A stretch of DNA of 64,000 nt from Mycolicibacterium tusciae (GCF_002086795.1 NZ_MVIM01000003.1:62001-126000); one strand, 5' to 3'; shown: positions 17,140-27,118, counted from the first letter of the stretch. Notes: generated from the sequence alone by a model not told the origin. Made by a program: numbers and translations.

Positions 17140-18831
17140 TCAGGCGCGGAGTCGTTGTGCCAGGCCCGACGCTCGGACCGCCCGCCGCTGCACCGCGGCG
17201 CGCACCGAATCCTCCGATCCGATGACGCGGATCTTCTCCTTGGCCCGCGTCACCGCCGTGTAGAACAGCTCGCGGGTCAGCAACCGCGAATCCTCGGGCG
17301 GCATCAGCACGGTCACCTCGTCGGCCTGGCTGCCCTGCGACTTGTGGATCGTCATGGCGTGCATGGTCTCGACATCGGAGAGCCGGCTGGTCGCGAACTC
17401 CACCTCATCGGAGCCCGCGATGGCCACCCGCATCGCGCCGTCGCGCAGCAGCGTCACACCGGCGTCACCGTTGTAGAGGCCCAGTCCGTAGTCGTTGGCC
17501 GTCACCAACACCGGACGCCCCGGATACCACTCCGACCAGATCGGGTCGCCGGTGATCTCCGCCAGCCATCGCTCGATCTGGTGGTTCCAGTACCGCACGC
17601 CATACGGGCCCCGGCGATGCGCACACAACAGCCGATGCTCGTCGAGTGATGCCAAGGCTGCATTCCGATTGTCGAGCACGGCTGCCTGGCGCAGCGCATT
17701 CGCCTGCGGCAGAACGACTCTCCGCAGATGCCCGGCCGGCTCTTCGGTGTCGATCCACTCGATGTGCTTGCCGCCCGCGCGCAGCACCTCGATGACCTGA
17801 TCGGCATCGCCGGTCCGGATGGCCGACGCCAGCTTGCCGATCGACTCGCCGAACCGGTGCGATGTCGTCAACTCGGCGATGCGAGCACCGCCCAGTCCGT
17901 CGACGAGATCCGCGAGCACCGCACCTGCCTCCACCGACGCCAACTGGTCCGGATCACCGACCAGGATCAAACGCGCGTCGGGACGGACCGCCTCGAGCAA
18001 TCGCGCCATCATCGTCATCGACACCATGGACGTCTCGTCGACAACGATCACGTCATGAGGTAACCGGTTGGCCCGGTTGTGCCGGAACCTCGCCGAGGTG
18101 TCCGGCTTGCTGCCGAGCAGGCGATGCAACGTCGTCGAGTGCAGGCCCGACAGCGCCTCCCGGTCCGTGGCATCCTCCAGCTTGTCGACCTGGAGTTGCA
18201 CCGCCTCCTGCAGTCGGGCGGCGGCCTTGCCTGTCGGTGCCGCCAGCGCGATCCGCAGCTGTGTCCCGCTGGCCAGCAGCGCGAGCAGTCGCGCCACCGT
18301 CGTCGTCTTGCCTGTGCCCGGGCCGCCGGTGAGCACCGTCAACCCTTGTGCCAGAGCCACTTCCGCGGCGGCGCGCTGCTCCTCGAAGCCCCTCGGGAAG
18401 AGGCGGTCGATGTCGGTGGTGGCCTTTGCCGGTTTGGTGGCGATCAGGGTGAGGATGTCGTCGCACACCTGCTGCTCTTCGAGCCAGTACCGGTCGAGGT
18501 ACAGCAGGTTGCCTTCGACCCGGAGCACAGGTGGCTGCCCGCTCAGCGGACTCTCCCGAATCGCCGCCAGCCAGGCGTCCACAGCAGGCCACGGCAGCCC
18601 CTCGACGCTGACCTGCTCCTCGACCGAGCGCACATCGAGGCACACCGATCCGTTCCGCAGCGCGCGCACCACCAGCGCCAGGGCAAGTGCCACCACGTCG
18701 TTGGTCTCGGACGCCATCGCGCTGAGGCGCTGTGCCACATGCACATCCGATGCATCGATGACCTCGGCATCGGAGAACGTCTGCAAGAGTCCGGTCGCGC
18801 TGACCGCCCGTCGCCACTCCACGCTCGTCAT
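17140..18831 (-). CDS. recD: exodeoxyribonuclease V alpha subunit RecD
   Basis: A 563-aa superfamily 1B helicase, the 5'-3' motor of RecBCD. The Walker A motif GGPGTGKTTTV lies near residue 167, followed by DETSMVSM (motif II), GDPDQLASVEAG (motif III) and TIHKSQGSQADEV with AVTRAKEKIRV at the C-terminus (motifs V-VI). ATG 18831 overlaps the recB stop (ATGA). The order recC-recB-recD with 4-bp overlaps points to coupled translation of the three subunits. In mycobacteria RecBCD is known to serve single-strand annealing rather than the main resection, which AdnAB performs. Confidence 0.95.
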   Translation of the reverse strand: MTSVEWRRAVSATGLLQTFSDAEVIDASDVHVAQRLSAMASETNDVVALALALVVRALRNGSVCLDVRSVEEQVSVEGLPWPAVDAWLAAIRESPLSGQPPVLRVEGNLLYLDRYWLEEQQVCDDILTLIATKPAKATTDIDRLFPRGFEEQRAAAEVALAQGLTVLTGGPGTGKTTTVARLLALLASGTQLRIALAAPTGKAAARLQEAVQLQVDKLEDATDREALSGLHSTTLHRLLGSKPDTSARFRHNRANRLPHDVIVVDETSMVSMTMMARLLEAVRPDARLILVGDPDQLASVEAGAVLADLVDGLGGARIAELTTSHRFGESIGKLASAIRTGDADQVIEVLRAGGKHIEWIDTEEPAGHLRRVVLPQANALRQAAVLDNRNAALASLDEHRLLCAHRRGPYGVRYWNHQIERWLAEITGDPIWSEWYPGRPVLVTANDYGLGLYNGDAGVTLLRDGAMRVAIAGSDEVEFATSRLSDVETMHAMTIHKSQGSQADEVTVLMPPEDSRLLTRELFYTAVTRAKEKIRVIGSEDSVRAAVQRRAVRASGLAQRLRA

Positions 18832-21800
18832 GCCACCACCCCGCCCGCGTCGAGAAGGTCGGACATCGAGGTGATGAGTGACGTGGGCGGCTGCCAACTG
18901 AACACCCCCGCCGGGTGTCCGTCGACCACCGGGGTGTCCGGTCCGCACATGCCGCGCAGGAACAGGTACATCACGCCGCCCAGATGTGTGTCCGGCAGGT
19001 ATCGCGGCAACCGCCATCGCAGGAATCTGTGCAGCACAACGCTGTACAGCAGGGCCTGCAACGGGTAGTCGGAATGCAGCATCGCCTCGGTCAGCCTGGG
19101 GCGCGCGTAGTCCGCGGCAGTGAGCGGATGCTGATTCTGGTCGCCCAGCCAGTTGGTCTTGTAGTCGACGACGATGTACCGCTCACCGATCCGTAGCACC
19201 GCGTCGACCGAACCCGACAGATAGCCCTTGAGGGACTGCCCGCCCAGTGTCGCCCCCTTCAGTCGGTCCGCATACGGCGCGAGCGGGTCGTCCGTGGCGA
19301 GGTACTGCCCCACGAGCTCGCCGACGTCGGCGAGTCGGATCTGCGGTGCCGATCCCCGCAGATCCCCTCCCGCGAGCGGGAACTCGAAGTCCATCTCCCG
19401 CATCCGGTCGTGCAGACCAATCTGTCGCAGCGTCTGGCCGGCGGCGAGCGGACCCAGGGGAGTGTCGTGCATGGGCAGCATCGCGGCGGCCAGGTCGGCC
19501 GCCGCGACGTCGACCGGCCACCAGAGCGCGTGTTCGCGGATCTGCGCTTCCAACTCCGCCGCGAGATCGGGCGCGAACGGATCCGCGGTCTCCAGCACGG
19601 CGTGCACCAAGGTGCCGAACTTCGCGCCGCTCGGCAGGTCAGCCATCGGGGACGGCACATCCGTCCCCACCGCGGCGGTCACCAGTGGGATCTCGGCGGC
19701 CTCGTCGTCCAGCTCGACCACCTCGGGTTCACTACTCACCGGCGTCGACTCGCTCGCCCGGATCAGGCCGCTGTAGGAGGTGCGCCGCCACGCGGTGTCG
19801 ATCGACCGGTGAAAGTGCCGGGCCTGCAGGGTGATCGACGTGTCATCCGACGGTGGCGACGGCAGGGGCTGCACGATCGACTCCTCGATCGCCGGCCCGT
19901 TGACCGCCTCCCACTCCTTGAATCTCGCCATCGCCTGGTCATCGGTGACCTTCACCGGCGAAACGATGTCCGGTATGACGGGCTCGCCGGGTGCACGGCC
20001 GCGGAGCAGACGCGACAGCCCGCCGGTGGGTTCGTCTCTCGACGGTGCCCACCACGCGACCACCTGCGCCTGCGCCCGTGTCATCGCCACGTACATCAGG
20101 CGGCTGTCGTCGCTGGCGTCTTCTTCGCGGCCCTGTTTCGCGACGGCGTTGAAGTCCGAGCTGTCCGGCCCACCGACATGCAGGCATCTGGTGTCACCCT
20201 CGTGGTACAGCACCAATTCGGGCTCGAACACGTTGTTGTTGAACGCGAACGGCAGATACACGACCGGGAACTGCAGGCCCTTCGCGACGAAGACCGTCAT
20301 GACCTGGACGGCGGCCGCGTCGTTGTCGAGGCGGCGGGCGCGTTCGGCCGCACCGGTGCGATCCTCCCGCTGCGCGCGCAACCAGTCCCTCAGGGCCGGG
20401 AGCGTGAAGTGTTCGCGATGGGCGGCTTCCTGCAACAGCTGGGTCATGTGTGCGAGATCGGTCATCATCCTGTCGCCGTTCTGCCACGACAGCACCCGGT
20501 CGCCCATACCGTTGAGTTGGGCGGCTTCGAAGATCGCCGAGACACCGCGTTCGCGTGCATGACTTGCCCACTCCCGCAACGTCTCCGCGATGCGGTCGGT
20601 CAAACCGTCGCCGCCCCCGACGAGCGATTCGGCCGTTTCGCCGAAGAACATGGTCGCCGCGGCGGCCCGGACGATGCCGGGGCGGTGCGGCTGGTCGAAG
20701 GCTTCCAGCAGCGCCAGCCAGTCCTCGGCGGCGTCGGAGGTGAAGACGTCGGAGTCGCCGGTGTAGACCGCGGGGATGCCCGCCTCGCACAACGCGTGGT
20801 AGCAGACCCGGGCGTCGCGGTGCTTCTCCACGATCACCGCGATGTCGCCCGCGTGCAGCTTCTCACCGCCGAAAGTCGCGCCCGAGTCGAGCAGGACACC
20901 GATGTCGGCGGCCAGGTCCTTGGCGATGTGGTCGCGCAGTTGGTCGATGAGGATGACGTTGGTTCCGCTGCGGCCGAACGCATCCCGGCGCACCACCCGC
21001 AGCCGGAAGGGATCGGGGTTGGGCGCACCTGCCAGTCGGGTGCCCTGATGGTGGGCGGCGACGTCGTGCACGACGATCCGCTCGTGTCCGAGTTGGGCAC
21101 CGCGCAGCACCGCCTGGAGACGATCGACCAGCGCGGCGTCGCTACGCCAGTTCGTGCCGAGCGTCATCTGCGTACCCGCGGTCGCGGATGCGGACAGGTA
21201 GGTGACGATGTCGCCGCCGCGGAACGCGTAGATGGCCTGTTTGGGATCGCCGATCAGGATCAGCGTGGATTGGCCGCTGAATGCCCGATCGATGACCTGC
21301 CACTGCACCGGATCGGTGTCCTGGAATTCGTCGACCATGACGATCGGCCAGCGGTTACGCATTCGCGAGCGGGCCGCCGAATCGCTGTCCTCCAGTGCGT
21401 CGGCGAGCCGGGTGAGCAGATCGTCGTACCCGAGAATTCCCCGCTGCCGCTTCCGCTTCTCGAGCTCGGCCTGGACGTCCGCGGCGAACCGGAGACACAC
21501 GGCGGCCCGTGAATCGGGGTCGGGATCCTTCGGGCGCAGTTCGGTCGCCGGATGATTGACCACCTCACGGGCCAGTCGCAGGGCGTCGGGGTGAGCCAGC
21601 AGCGGGTTGTCCTTCTCGCGGCCGAAGTGCCGGAGGTAGAGGTCATCGGCGATCTCGGTGATCAACTCGTCGAGGCTTTCCACCAGTGTCACACCGCTGT
21701 CGGTGTCACCGGCCACGCCGAGCGATTTGAGCACCAGCTGGCAGAACTGATGTGTGGTCGCAATGGTCGCGGCGTCGAAAGCGGCAAGCGCGTCGCGCAG

Positions 21801-22124
21801 GCGACGCTGCCGCTCCTTTCGCTCGTCAGCGCTCGCGTCGAGCAGGTGCGCGATCACCTCGTTGTTGCCGGTCACCTCATGATCGTCGAAAGCGCGTACT
21901 GCGTCGACGATTTGACGGCGCACGCGGTCGCGCAGCTCCTGCGTTGCTGCGCGGCTGAACGTGATCAGCAGCATCTGGTCCAGCGTCGCCACGCCCTCGG
22001 CGATGTACCGAGTGACCAGACCCGCCAGTGCGAACGTCTTCCCCGTCCCCGCGCTGGCCTCCAGCACAGTGGTCGACCGCCGGGCGGGTAGATCCCCGAC
22101 GTGATCGAACGGTTGCATGGTCAT
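18828..22124 (-). CDS. recB: exodeoxyribonuclease V beta subunit RecB
   Basis: A 1098-aa UvrD-like helicase and nuclease. Walker A EASAGTGKT is at residues 22-30, VDEFQDTDPVQW and GDPKQAIYAFRGGD are helicase motifs II and III, and the C-terminal nuclease domain carries the VDYKT motif near residue 985. The start ATG 22124 overlaps the recC stop (ATGA). A second Met two codons later would also work. All key helicase and nuclease motifs appear intact. It unwinds with 3'-5' polarity and cuts DNA as part of the RecBCD complex in the cytoplasm. Confidence 0.95.
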   Translation of the reverse strand: MTMQPFDHVGDLPARRSTTVLEASAGTGKTFALAGLVTRYIAEGVATLDQMLLITFSRAATQELRDRVRRQIVDAVRAFDDHEVTGNNEVIAHLLDASADERKERQRRLRDALAAFDAATIATTHQFCQLVLKSLGVAGDTDSGVTLVESLDELITEIADDLYLRHFGREKDNPLLAHPDALRLAREVVNHPATELRPKDPDPDSRAAVCLRFAADVQAELEKRKRQRGILGYDDLLTRLADALEDSDSAARSRMRNRWPIVMVDEFQDTDPVQWQVIDRAFSGQSTLILIGDPKQAIYAFRGGDIVTYLSASATAGTQMTLGTNWRSDAALVDRLQAVLRGAQLGHERIVVHDVAAHHQGTRLAGAPNPDPFRLRVVRRDAFGRSGTNVILIDQLRDHIAKDLAADIGVLLDSGATFGGEKLHAGDIAVIVEKHRDARVCYHALCEAGIPAVYTGDSDVFTSDAAEDWLALLEAFDQPHRPGIVRAAAATMFFGETAESLVGGGDGLTDRIAETLREWASHARERGVSAIFEAAQLNGMGDRVLSWQNGDRMMTDLAHMTQLLQEAAHREHFTLPALRDWLRAQREDRTGAAERARRLDNDAAAVQVMTVFVAKGLQFPVVYLPFAFNNNVFEPELVLYHEGDTRCLHVGGPDSSDFNAVAKQGREEDASDDSRLMYVAMTRAQAQVVAWWAPSRDEPTGGLSRLLRGRAPGEPVIPDIVSPVKVTDDQAMARFKEWEAVNGPAIEESIVQPLPSPPSDDTSITLQARHFHRSIDTAWRRTSYSGLIRASESTPVSSEPEVVELDDEAAEIPLVTAAVGTDVPSPMADLPSGAKFGTLVHAVLETADPFAPDLAAELEAQIREHALWWPVDVAAADLAAAMLPMHDTPLGPLAAGQTLRQIGLHDRMREMDFEFPLAGGDLRGSAPQIRLADVGELVGQYLATDDPLAPYADRLKGATLGGQSLKGYLSGSVDAVLRIGERYIVVDYKTNWLGDQNQHPLTAADYARPRLTEAMLHSDYPLQALLYSVVLHRFLRWRLPRYLPDTHLGGVMYLFLRGMCGPDTPVVDGHPAGVFSWQPPTSLITSMSDLLDAGGVVA

Positions 22125-25100
22125 TCCAGCGCTCCGAGCATCGGTAGCCACAGCCGGCAGGCGTAGGCGTCGAGGCCGCGCTCGACGAGGTGCTTCAGCC
22201 ACGTGCCTTTCCCGAAGGCCAACTGGTAGGCGGGCTCGTCCTCCTCACCCGGGTACCTCCCCGAACGCCACTTGAAGCCGGCCCGCTGTTCGGGATCTCG
22301 GTGGCCGTGTTTGGCCTCCGCCCACGCATAAGAGGTCTTGACGGGCAACGGCAGCGGTGCGCGGCGACCCTCGTCATACATCGCGACGAGATCGGCCAAT
22401 AGCTCCACCGCGGGTCGCTCTGCCTTGGACAAGATCTCCACGCGCGGTGTGGTTCCCCTTGGCGGTCGTCCGATCGTGATGGCGCGCCACTCGCGTTGGG
22501 GTCGGTGAGCGATCAACGCCAGCAACGGAATCCACGGCTGAAGCAGATGGCGACCGTCGAGCTTGGAATAGGTCACCGACACGAGGCGGTCACCGTAGAC
22601 CGGCGAGACGGTGCCGGTGAGCCTGCGCCCGCGGCCCAGGTCGATGTCAACGTCGACGGCGTCGGGTTGGGCGTCACGGTAGGGCCTGGCGGCGTCGGCG
22701 ATCTCGGTGACCTGGTCGCGTATCTCGTTGGCCTTGCGCCACCCCAGGTTTCCCGGCGGAAGGGTGCCTCGACGCCATTCGGCCTGGCGCGCCTGGTCGG
22801 CATCCATGCCGCGCAACATGTCCTGAAGCATGCGGTCGCCGACGGTCCACTCCTCGAGGGCGTTGATGTCGACGGGCATTGCGTCCTCGACGCCGTCGAC
22901 CTCCCAGGGCAGCGTGTAGTCCAGCGCGCGGAAGAACCCCTTGACCGGATCGCGGAAGAACGCAACGAGATCGGCGAGGACGACATCCTCGGCCGGGGGA
23001 GCGGGCAGCAGACCGGAGATGAACAACGGCCGTTCGGCGCGCTCGCCCGCGCGGGCCAGTGCGGCACGTTTCACGGTGGAGTCGAAGGTGAATGGTTCGC
23101 GGGGTATCAGCTTGCCGGGGATGACATTTCGAGTGTCGAAGGGCTGCAGCGGATGTTTGACGACAACCTCGCGTTCCTTGGTCTCGGTGGTCAGGTCGAG
23201 GGCGTCGAGGAGTTCGGCGAGCGGGACCGCGGGTGGACGCTCTTGGCCGGAGTATTCGTTGGCGCCGGTGTAGGTGATCACGAGCGATTCCGTGGCGGCG
23301 CCGATCGCGTCGAGCAGCAATTGCCGGTCCTCGGAACGGATATCGCGCTCACCGGTCATCGGAGCGCGGGCCAGGACGTCGTCGCCGTCGACCACTCCGA
23401 GCCTGGGGAACACCCCGTCGTCGAGTCCGACCAGGCACACCACCCGATGCGGTACGGACCGCATCGGCACCATCGTGCACACCGTCAGCGTGCCGGTGCG
23501 GAAGTTTGCGCGCGTCGGCCTGCCGGCGAGGTGGCGGTCGAGCAGCGCCTTGATGTCGGGGAGTCGCATGAGGCTGTCGGCGCGGGCGCCGGCGGTGGAG
23601 AGCACGTCGCCGAACTCGCGTTGCAGCTGGCTGGTCTGCCAGGCGTCATCGTCGCCGACCTTGGCGAGCAGATCGATGCCGTCGGCCAGTGACGTCAGCC
23701 AGTCACTGAGTGGCCTTGCACCGGTGAGTGATTCGACAGCGCGGTGTAACCGGTCGACGTACTCGGCGAGCTGTCCGGCGAGCTCGACGCGGTTGCTGCT
23801 GACGTCGTCGAGCGGGAGGGTGGTGTCGATCCAGGCGTGTGAGTCGTCGGACATCGCGACACCGGCGAGGACGCGGTCGACGCCGAAGCGCCAGGTGTTC
23901 TGGATGAAGTCGACACCGTAGGGCTTGCGGTGTTCGGTGTCGAAGCCCCAGCGGATGTTCGCCTGGCGGACCCAGCGGGTGATGTCCTCGAGGTTGTCGT
24001 CGGTGAAGCCGAAGCGGGCACGCACCGGCGCGGTCTGGGCGAGGTTGAGCACCTCGCTCGCGGTCGCCCGCCCCCCTGCGAGGGTGAGCAACTGCGACGC
24101 GACGCCGAGCAGTGGGTTGGTCTGCACGAGCGACCGGTCGGCCAGTCGCACCCGCAGTTGGTGGGCGGGGTGCACGCCCTTGATCATGTCGCCGAGGCCG
24201 AAGCCCGCGACGATCAGCGGCGCGTACGTCTCGATGTCCGGGCACATGACGAGGATGTCGCGTGGTTCGAGGGTCTGGTCGTCGGCGAGCAGGCCGAGCA
24301 GCACTTCGCGCAGGACATCGATCTGGCGGGCCGGGCCGTGACAGCTGTGCACCTGCACCGAGAGGTCGTCGGACCTCAGCGTGCGGCCCTGCGGGCGAAC
24401 GGCGTTGGCGGTGATGTCGGATTGCAGCCAACCGAGCAGTGTCTCGGGATGGGCAGCGCCGCCGAGATATTCGTCGGTCCGCGGATCGGCGGGCAGGCTG
24501 CGCTGCAGCTCGCGCAGATCGCGTCCGAGCGTCGCCAGCAGCGGGTGGTGGACGCTTCGGTGGGTGGTGTCGTCACGACGGGGGATGGCTCCGTGGTCGC
24601 CGGCGAGCGATGTCCACAGGTCGTCGCTGGGGTGCGGCAGCCACAGGTGCAGGTCGTGGTGGGTGGCCAGCGCGTCGAGCAGTTCGATCTCGGTGCTCGG
24701 CAACCGCGTGTGGCCGAACAGGGAGATGCGCTGTGGCAGGTCGGTGGGGGACTCCCGCAGTGCGGCAAGGGTTTTGGCGTGACGGACGTGGGGCGGGTCG
24801 GCGTCGATGCGGTTCACCAGGGCGCGCCAGAGGGGCGGCTGCCACAGCAGGTCGTCATCGATGCCGCCGTCCGCACCGTTCTCCCAGTCGATGAGCAGGT
24901 GCGGACGTTGGCGGGCGTAGGACGCGAAGAGTCCGGCGAGCCGTCGCGCGACCGAGTAGCGCCTGCCCTGCCGAAGTTCGCGTTCGTCACCCGATTCGAA
25001 GTGGCCGAGGTGGGTCGACAGAGTCTTGCACCAGGGCTGATCGCAGCTTTCGTCGATGACGTCCAACAGCGGCCAGACCATCGCGTCGGGCGTCCACGGA

Positions 25101-25357
25101 TCGTCGCGGTCGGTGCCGCTGATCTCGGCGATCAACGAGTAGGGGTTGCGGAACGCGATGCCTGCGCACACGCCGTCGGCGCCGCTGCCGCGACCGAGGA
25201 CGTGCGAGAGCCGCTGGCTGAGCCAGCGTTCGACGCCCTTGGCGGGGACGATGACGACTTCCTGGGCGAACGGGTCGGGCAGGGGGTTCGAGAGCAGGGC
25301 GCCGAGACCGTCGGCCAGCAGATCGGTGCGCTCAGCACGGTGCAGGTGCAGTGCCAT
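22121..25357 (-). CDS. recC: exodeoxyribonuclease V gamma subunit RecC
   Basis: A 1078-aa protein of the RecC family, which has a helicase-like fold without ATPase motifs and splits the duplex and scans for the recombination hotspot. It begins MALHLHRAERTDLLADGL, and VVIVPAKGVERWLSQRLS near residue 35 is a typical RecC block. HTRLPSTEIELLDAL and VVCLVGLDDGVFPR are further family segments. It is the first gene of recCBD, coupled by ATGA to recB. The length is close to that of other actinobacterial RecC proteins. Confidence 0.93.
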   Translation of the reverse strand: MALHLHRAERTDLLADGLGALLSNPLPDPFAQEVVIVPAKGVERWLSQRLSHVLGRGSGADGVCAGIAFRNPYSLIAEISGTDRDDPWTPDAMVWPLLDVIDESCDQPWCKTLSTHLGHFESGDERELRQGRRYSVARRLAGLFASYARQRPHLLIDWENGADGGIDDDLLWQPPLWRALVNRIDADPPHVRHAKTLAALRESPTDLPQRISLFGHTRLPSTEIELLDALATHHDLHLWLPHPSDDLWTSLAGDHGAIPRRDDTTHRSVHHPLLATLGRDLRELQRSLPADPRTDEYLGGAAHPETLLGWLQSDITANAVRPQGRTLRSDDLSVQVHSCHGPARQIDVLREVLLGLLADDQTLEPRDILVMCPDIETYAPLIVAGFGLGDMIKGVHPAHQLRVRLADRSLVQTNPLLGVASQLLTLAGGRATASEVLNLAQTAPVRARFGFTDDNLEDITRWVRQANIRWGFDTEHRKPYGVDFIQNTWRFGVDRVLAGVAMSDDSHAWIDTTLPLDDVSSNRVELAGQLAEYVDRLHRAVESLTGARPLSDWLTSLADGIDLLAKVGDDDAWQTSQLQREFGDVLSTAGARADSLMRLPDIKALLDRHLAGRPTRANFRTGTLTVCTMVPMRSVPHRVVCLVGLDDGVFPRLGVVDGDDVLARAPMTGERDIRSEDRQLLLDAIGAATESLVITYTGANEYSGQERPPAVPLAELLDALDLTTETKEREVVVKHPLQPFDTRNVIPGKLIPREPFTFDSTVKRAALARAGERAERPLFISGLLPAPPAEDVVLADLVAFFRDPVKGFFRALDYTLPWEVDGVEDAMPVDINALEEWTVGDRMLQDMLRGMDADQARQAEWRRGTLPPGNLGWRKANEIRDQVTEIADAARPYRDAQPDAVDVDIDLGRGRRLTGTVSPVYGDRLVSVTYSKLDGRHLLQPWIPLLALIAHRPQREWRAITIGRPPRGTTPRVEILSKAERPAVELLADLVAMYDEGRRAPLPLPVKTSYAWAEAKHGHRDPEQRAGFKWRSGRYPGEEDEPAYQLAFGKGTWLKHLVERGLDAYACRLWLPMLGALE

Positions 25358-25388
25358 CAGCGTCCACTGTAGGAGGCTGCGGACACTC

Positions 25389-25652
25389 TCAGGTGCTGTT
25401 GCGCCCGATGATCAAATCCTTGAGTTCGGCGATGTGTTCTTCGACCGTGCGGAAGCCGACGCGTGTCTCCTGTCGGAGGTCGGCGAGCCCGGACTCGACC
25501 GCTGTCAGCCGTGTCTCAACCGAGGTCAATCGCTGCGAGTGCTCCCGCTGATTCGCCCCAAGGGCGTTGACGGCCGACAACACCGCGCGGTAGTCGGCCT
25601 GCGAAGCCTCGAGAGCCGCTACTCGCGCCTCAAGATCCTCCAGAGTGGCCAC
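25389..25652 (-). CDS. small coiled-coil protein
   Basis: An 87-aa protein made almost entirely of heptad-like repeats, starting MATLEDLEARVAALEA and continuing with SQRLTSVETRLTAVESGLADL. It is predicted to form a coiled coil and has no signal peptide or other domain. It lies 31 bp upstream of recC on the same strand, so it may be co-transcribed with recCBD. I do not recognise a function. A role as an assembly or adaptor protein would be speculation. Confidence 0.6.
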   Translation of the reverse strand: MATLEDLEARVAALEASQADYRAVLSAVNALGANQREHSQRLTSVETRLTAVESGLADLRQETRVGFRTVEEHIAELKDLIIGRNST

Positions 25653-25713
25653 TGCAACATCCTATGGCGGCGACGACGAACCGGCCTTCGGAAGCGTCGA
25701 GGCTGTGGACAAC

Positions 25714-26331
25714 TCAGACGAGCATGATTCGGTCGCCGCCTTCGACCAGGCGCTTCAACTCGTCGACGACGCGCCCGAGTTCGTCGACCATCCAGCTGTC
25801 CAGACCGCGCTTGCGGTACGCGTCGAGCAGTCCGCCGTAGTACCAGAGGTGATCGCGCGGGTCCTTCACGGTGAAGCGCTCCCACAGCTTGGGGCCGTGT
25901 ACGTGGTAATCCCGCAGCATTGACCGGGCGTTGTCGAGCTTGTCGGCGACCGAAACCAGCAGCGTGTCCGTGCCGACCTGTGCAAGGTGCTCGACATAGG
26001 CCGTCTTGCGTTCGCGCCACGGCGGTTTCGGCTCGACGTCGGTGTCACTGCACTCCTTGACGATGGTGGCGACGCCGTCACCGAAGTTCTTCCGGATCTC
26101 ATCCAGCGTCGGCGGGCCGCCGGCGTCCTCGACACAGTCGTGCAGCAGCGCCGCGATGGCCTGATCTTCGGAGCCGTCGTCGTTGATCACCAGACCGGCC
26201 ACCGACAGCAGGTGCCCGAGGTAGGGGATGTTCCCGCCCTTGCGGACCTGGTTGTGATGCTTCAGCTCGGCGTACACGAGGGCCTTGGAGAACTGGCCGG
26301 TCAGCTTGGGTGTCGAGGTCTGTTCACTCAC
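25714..26331 (-). CDS. HD-domain hydrolase, small ppGpp-hydrolase-like
   Basis: A 205-aa protein with the HD metal site of RelA/SpoT hydrolase domains: His40 in YLGH, the HD pair at 64-65 and Glu-Asp at 68-69 in LLHDCVEDA, and the late Asp/Asn in VADKLDNARSM near residue 130. No synthetase or regulatory domain follows, so it resembles stand-alone small alarmone hydrolases (MESH1-like). It would hydrolyse the 3'-pyrophosphate of (p)ppGpp or a related nucleotide. It follows the DUF3060 gene closely on the same strand (1-bp gap). Confidence 0.75.
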   Translation of the reverse strand: MSEQTSTPKLTGQFSKALVYAELKHHNQVRKGGNIPYLGHLLSVAGLVINDDGSEDQAIAALLHDCVEDAGGPPTLDEIRKNFGDGVATIVKECSDTDVEPKPPWRERKTAYVEHLAQVGTDTLLVSVADKLDNARSMLRDYHVHGPKLWERFTVKDPRDHLWYYGGLLDAYRKRGLDSWMVDELGRVVDELKRLVEGGDRIMLV

Positions 26332-26332
26332 G

Positions 26333-27118
26333 TCAACCGCGGGTGATCTTGTTGGAGTCGGTGGTGTTGATCTGCGGATCGCCCGAGAGATAGACGATTT
26401 CGTTGTCGAAGCCCGAGGCGCTGATCGCGTTGGCGCTGTCGACGGTGATCTTGTTCTCGACGCCGGACACCGAGACGGTGCCGCAGTTACCGGTCAGCGT
26501 GACCGTGTTGTTGACGCCGCTGATGTTCACGTCGCCGTTTTGGCAGACGACCGTTTTCGTCTCGTCGATCCCCGAGACACTCGCCGGGGCGTCGGCCGTC
26601 GCGGTCTGTTCGGTGTCCTCGCTCGGCAGGCCCGTGATGTCCGGGAAGCTCGGGAAGGTGATCGTCGGCGGGACGAACGTCCGCGTGTTGTCCGGGTTGT
26701 CGACCGATCCGCCGCCGCCCGCCACGCCCGACTCCTCGATCGTCGACGACATCAGCGACACCACCACGCCGATGCCGGCGAGGATGACGAACACGAGCGC
26801 GATGAGCCCGATGACGACTCCGACCGGAACGCCGGCTTTCTTCTGGATCGGTGTGTAGTGCGTGCCGAACGGCGGCTGGTACGGATCGCCGTAGGGCTGC
26901 TGACCATAGTTCGGCTGGCCGTAAGGCTGTTGACCATAGGACGGCGGGCTTCCGTACGCCGGCGGCGGTAAGCCATAGGCCGGTGGCGGCAGCTGCGACG
27001 ATGGGTTCACCCCTTCGCCGTATTGGGGCTGCTCGGTGCCCAGTTCCCGCGCCCCGTATGCGGCCGCTGACTGCTCGAGCTGCCGAATGCGTTCCTCGGG
27101 GTCGTCCGGGGAGGTCAT
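26333..27118 (-). CDS. membrane-anchored DUF3060 protein
   Basis: A 261-aa protein. The first 100 residues are rich in Pro, Tyr, Gly and Gln (repeated PPPAYG and GQQPYG). One transmembrane helix follows near residues 95-120 (GVVIGLIALVFVILAGIG). The exported C-terminal half consists of short beta-type repeats (DVNISGVNNTVTLTGN, VSVSGVENKITV) characteristic of DUF3060. The function of DUF3060 is unknown. ATG 27118 was chosen over an upstream frame start. It is divergent from the GH3 gene with a 68-bp promoter region between. Confidence 0.8.
   Translation of the reverse strand: MTSPDDPEERIRQLEQSAAAYGARELGTEQPQYGEGVNPSSQLPPPAYGLPPPAYGSPPSYGQQPYGQPNYGQQPYGDPYQPPFGTHYTPIQKKAGVPVGVVIGLIALVFVILAGIGVVVSLMSSTIEESGVAGGGGSVDNPDNTRTFVPPTITFPSFPDITGLPSEDTEQTATADAPASVSGIDETKTVVCQNGDVNISGVNNTVTLTGNCGTVSVSGVENKITVDSANAISASGFDNEIVYLSGDPQINTTDSNKITRG

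Noticed and set aside
19410..21512. 700-aa plus-strand frame opposite recB
   Set aside because: Antisense to an intact recB with all helicase and nuclease motifs; no ribosome-binding site or domain.
23930..25372. 480-aa plus-strand reading frame opposite recC
   Set aside because: It lies wholly antisense to recC, has a composition typical of high-GC shadow frames and no recognisable domain.
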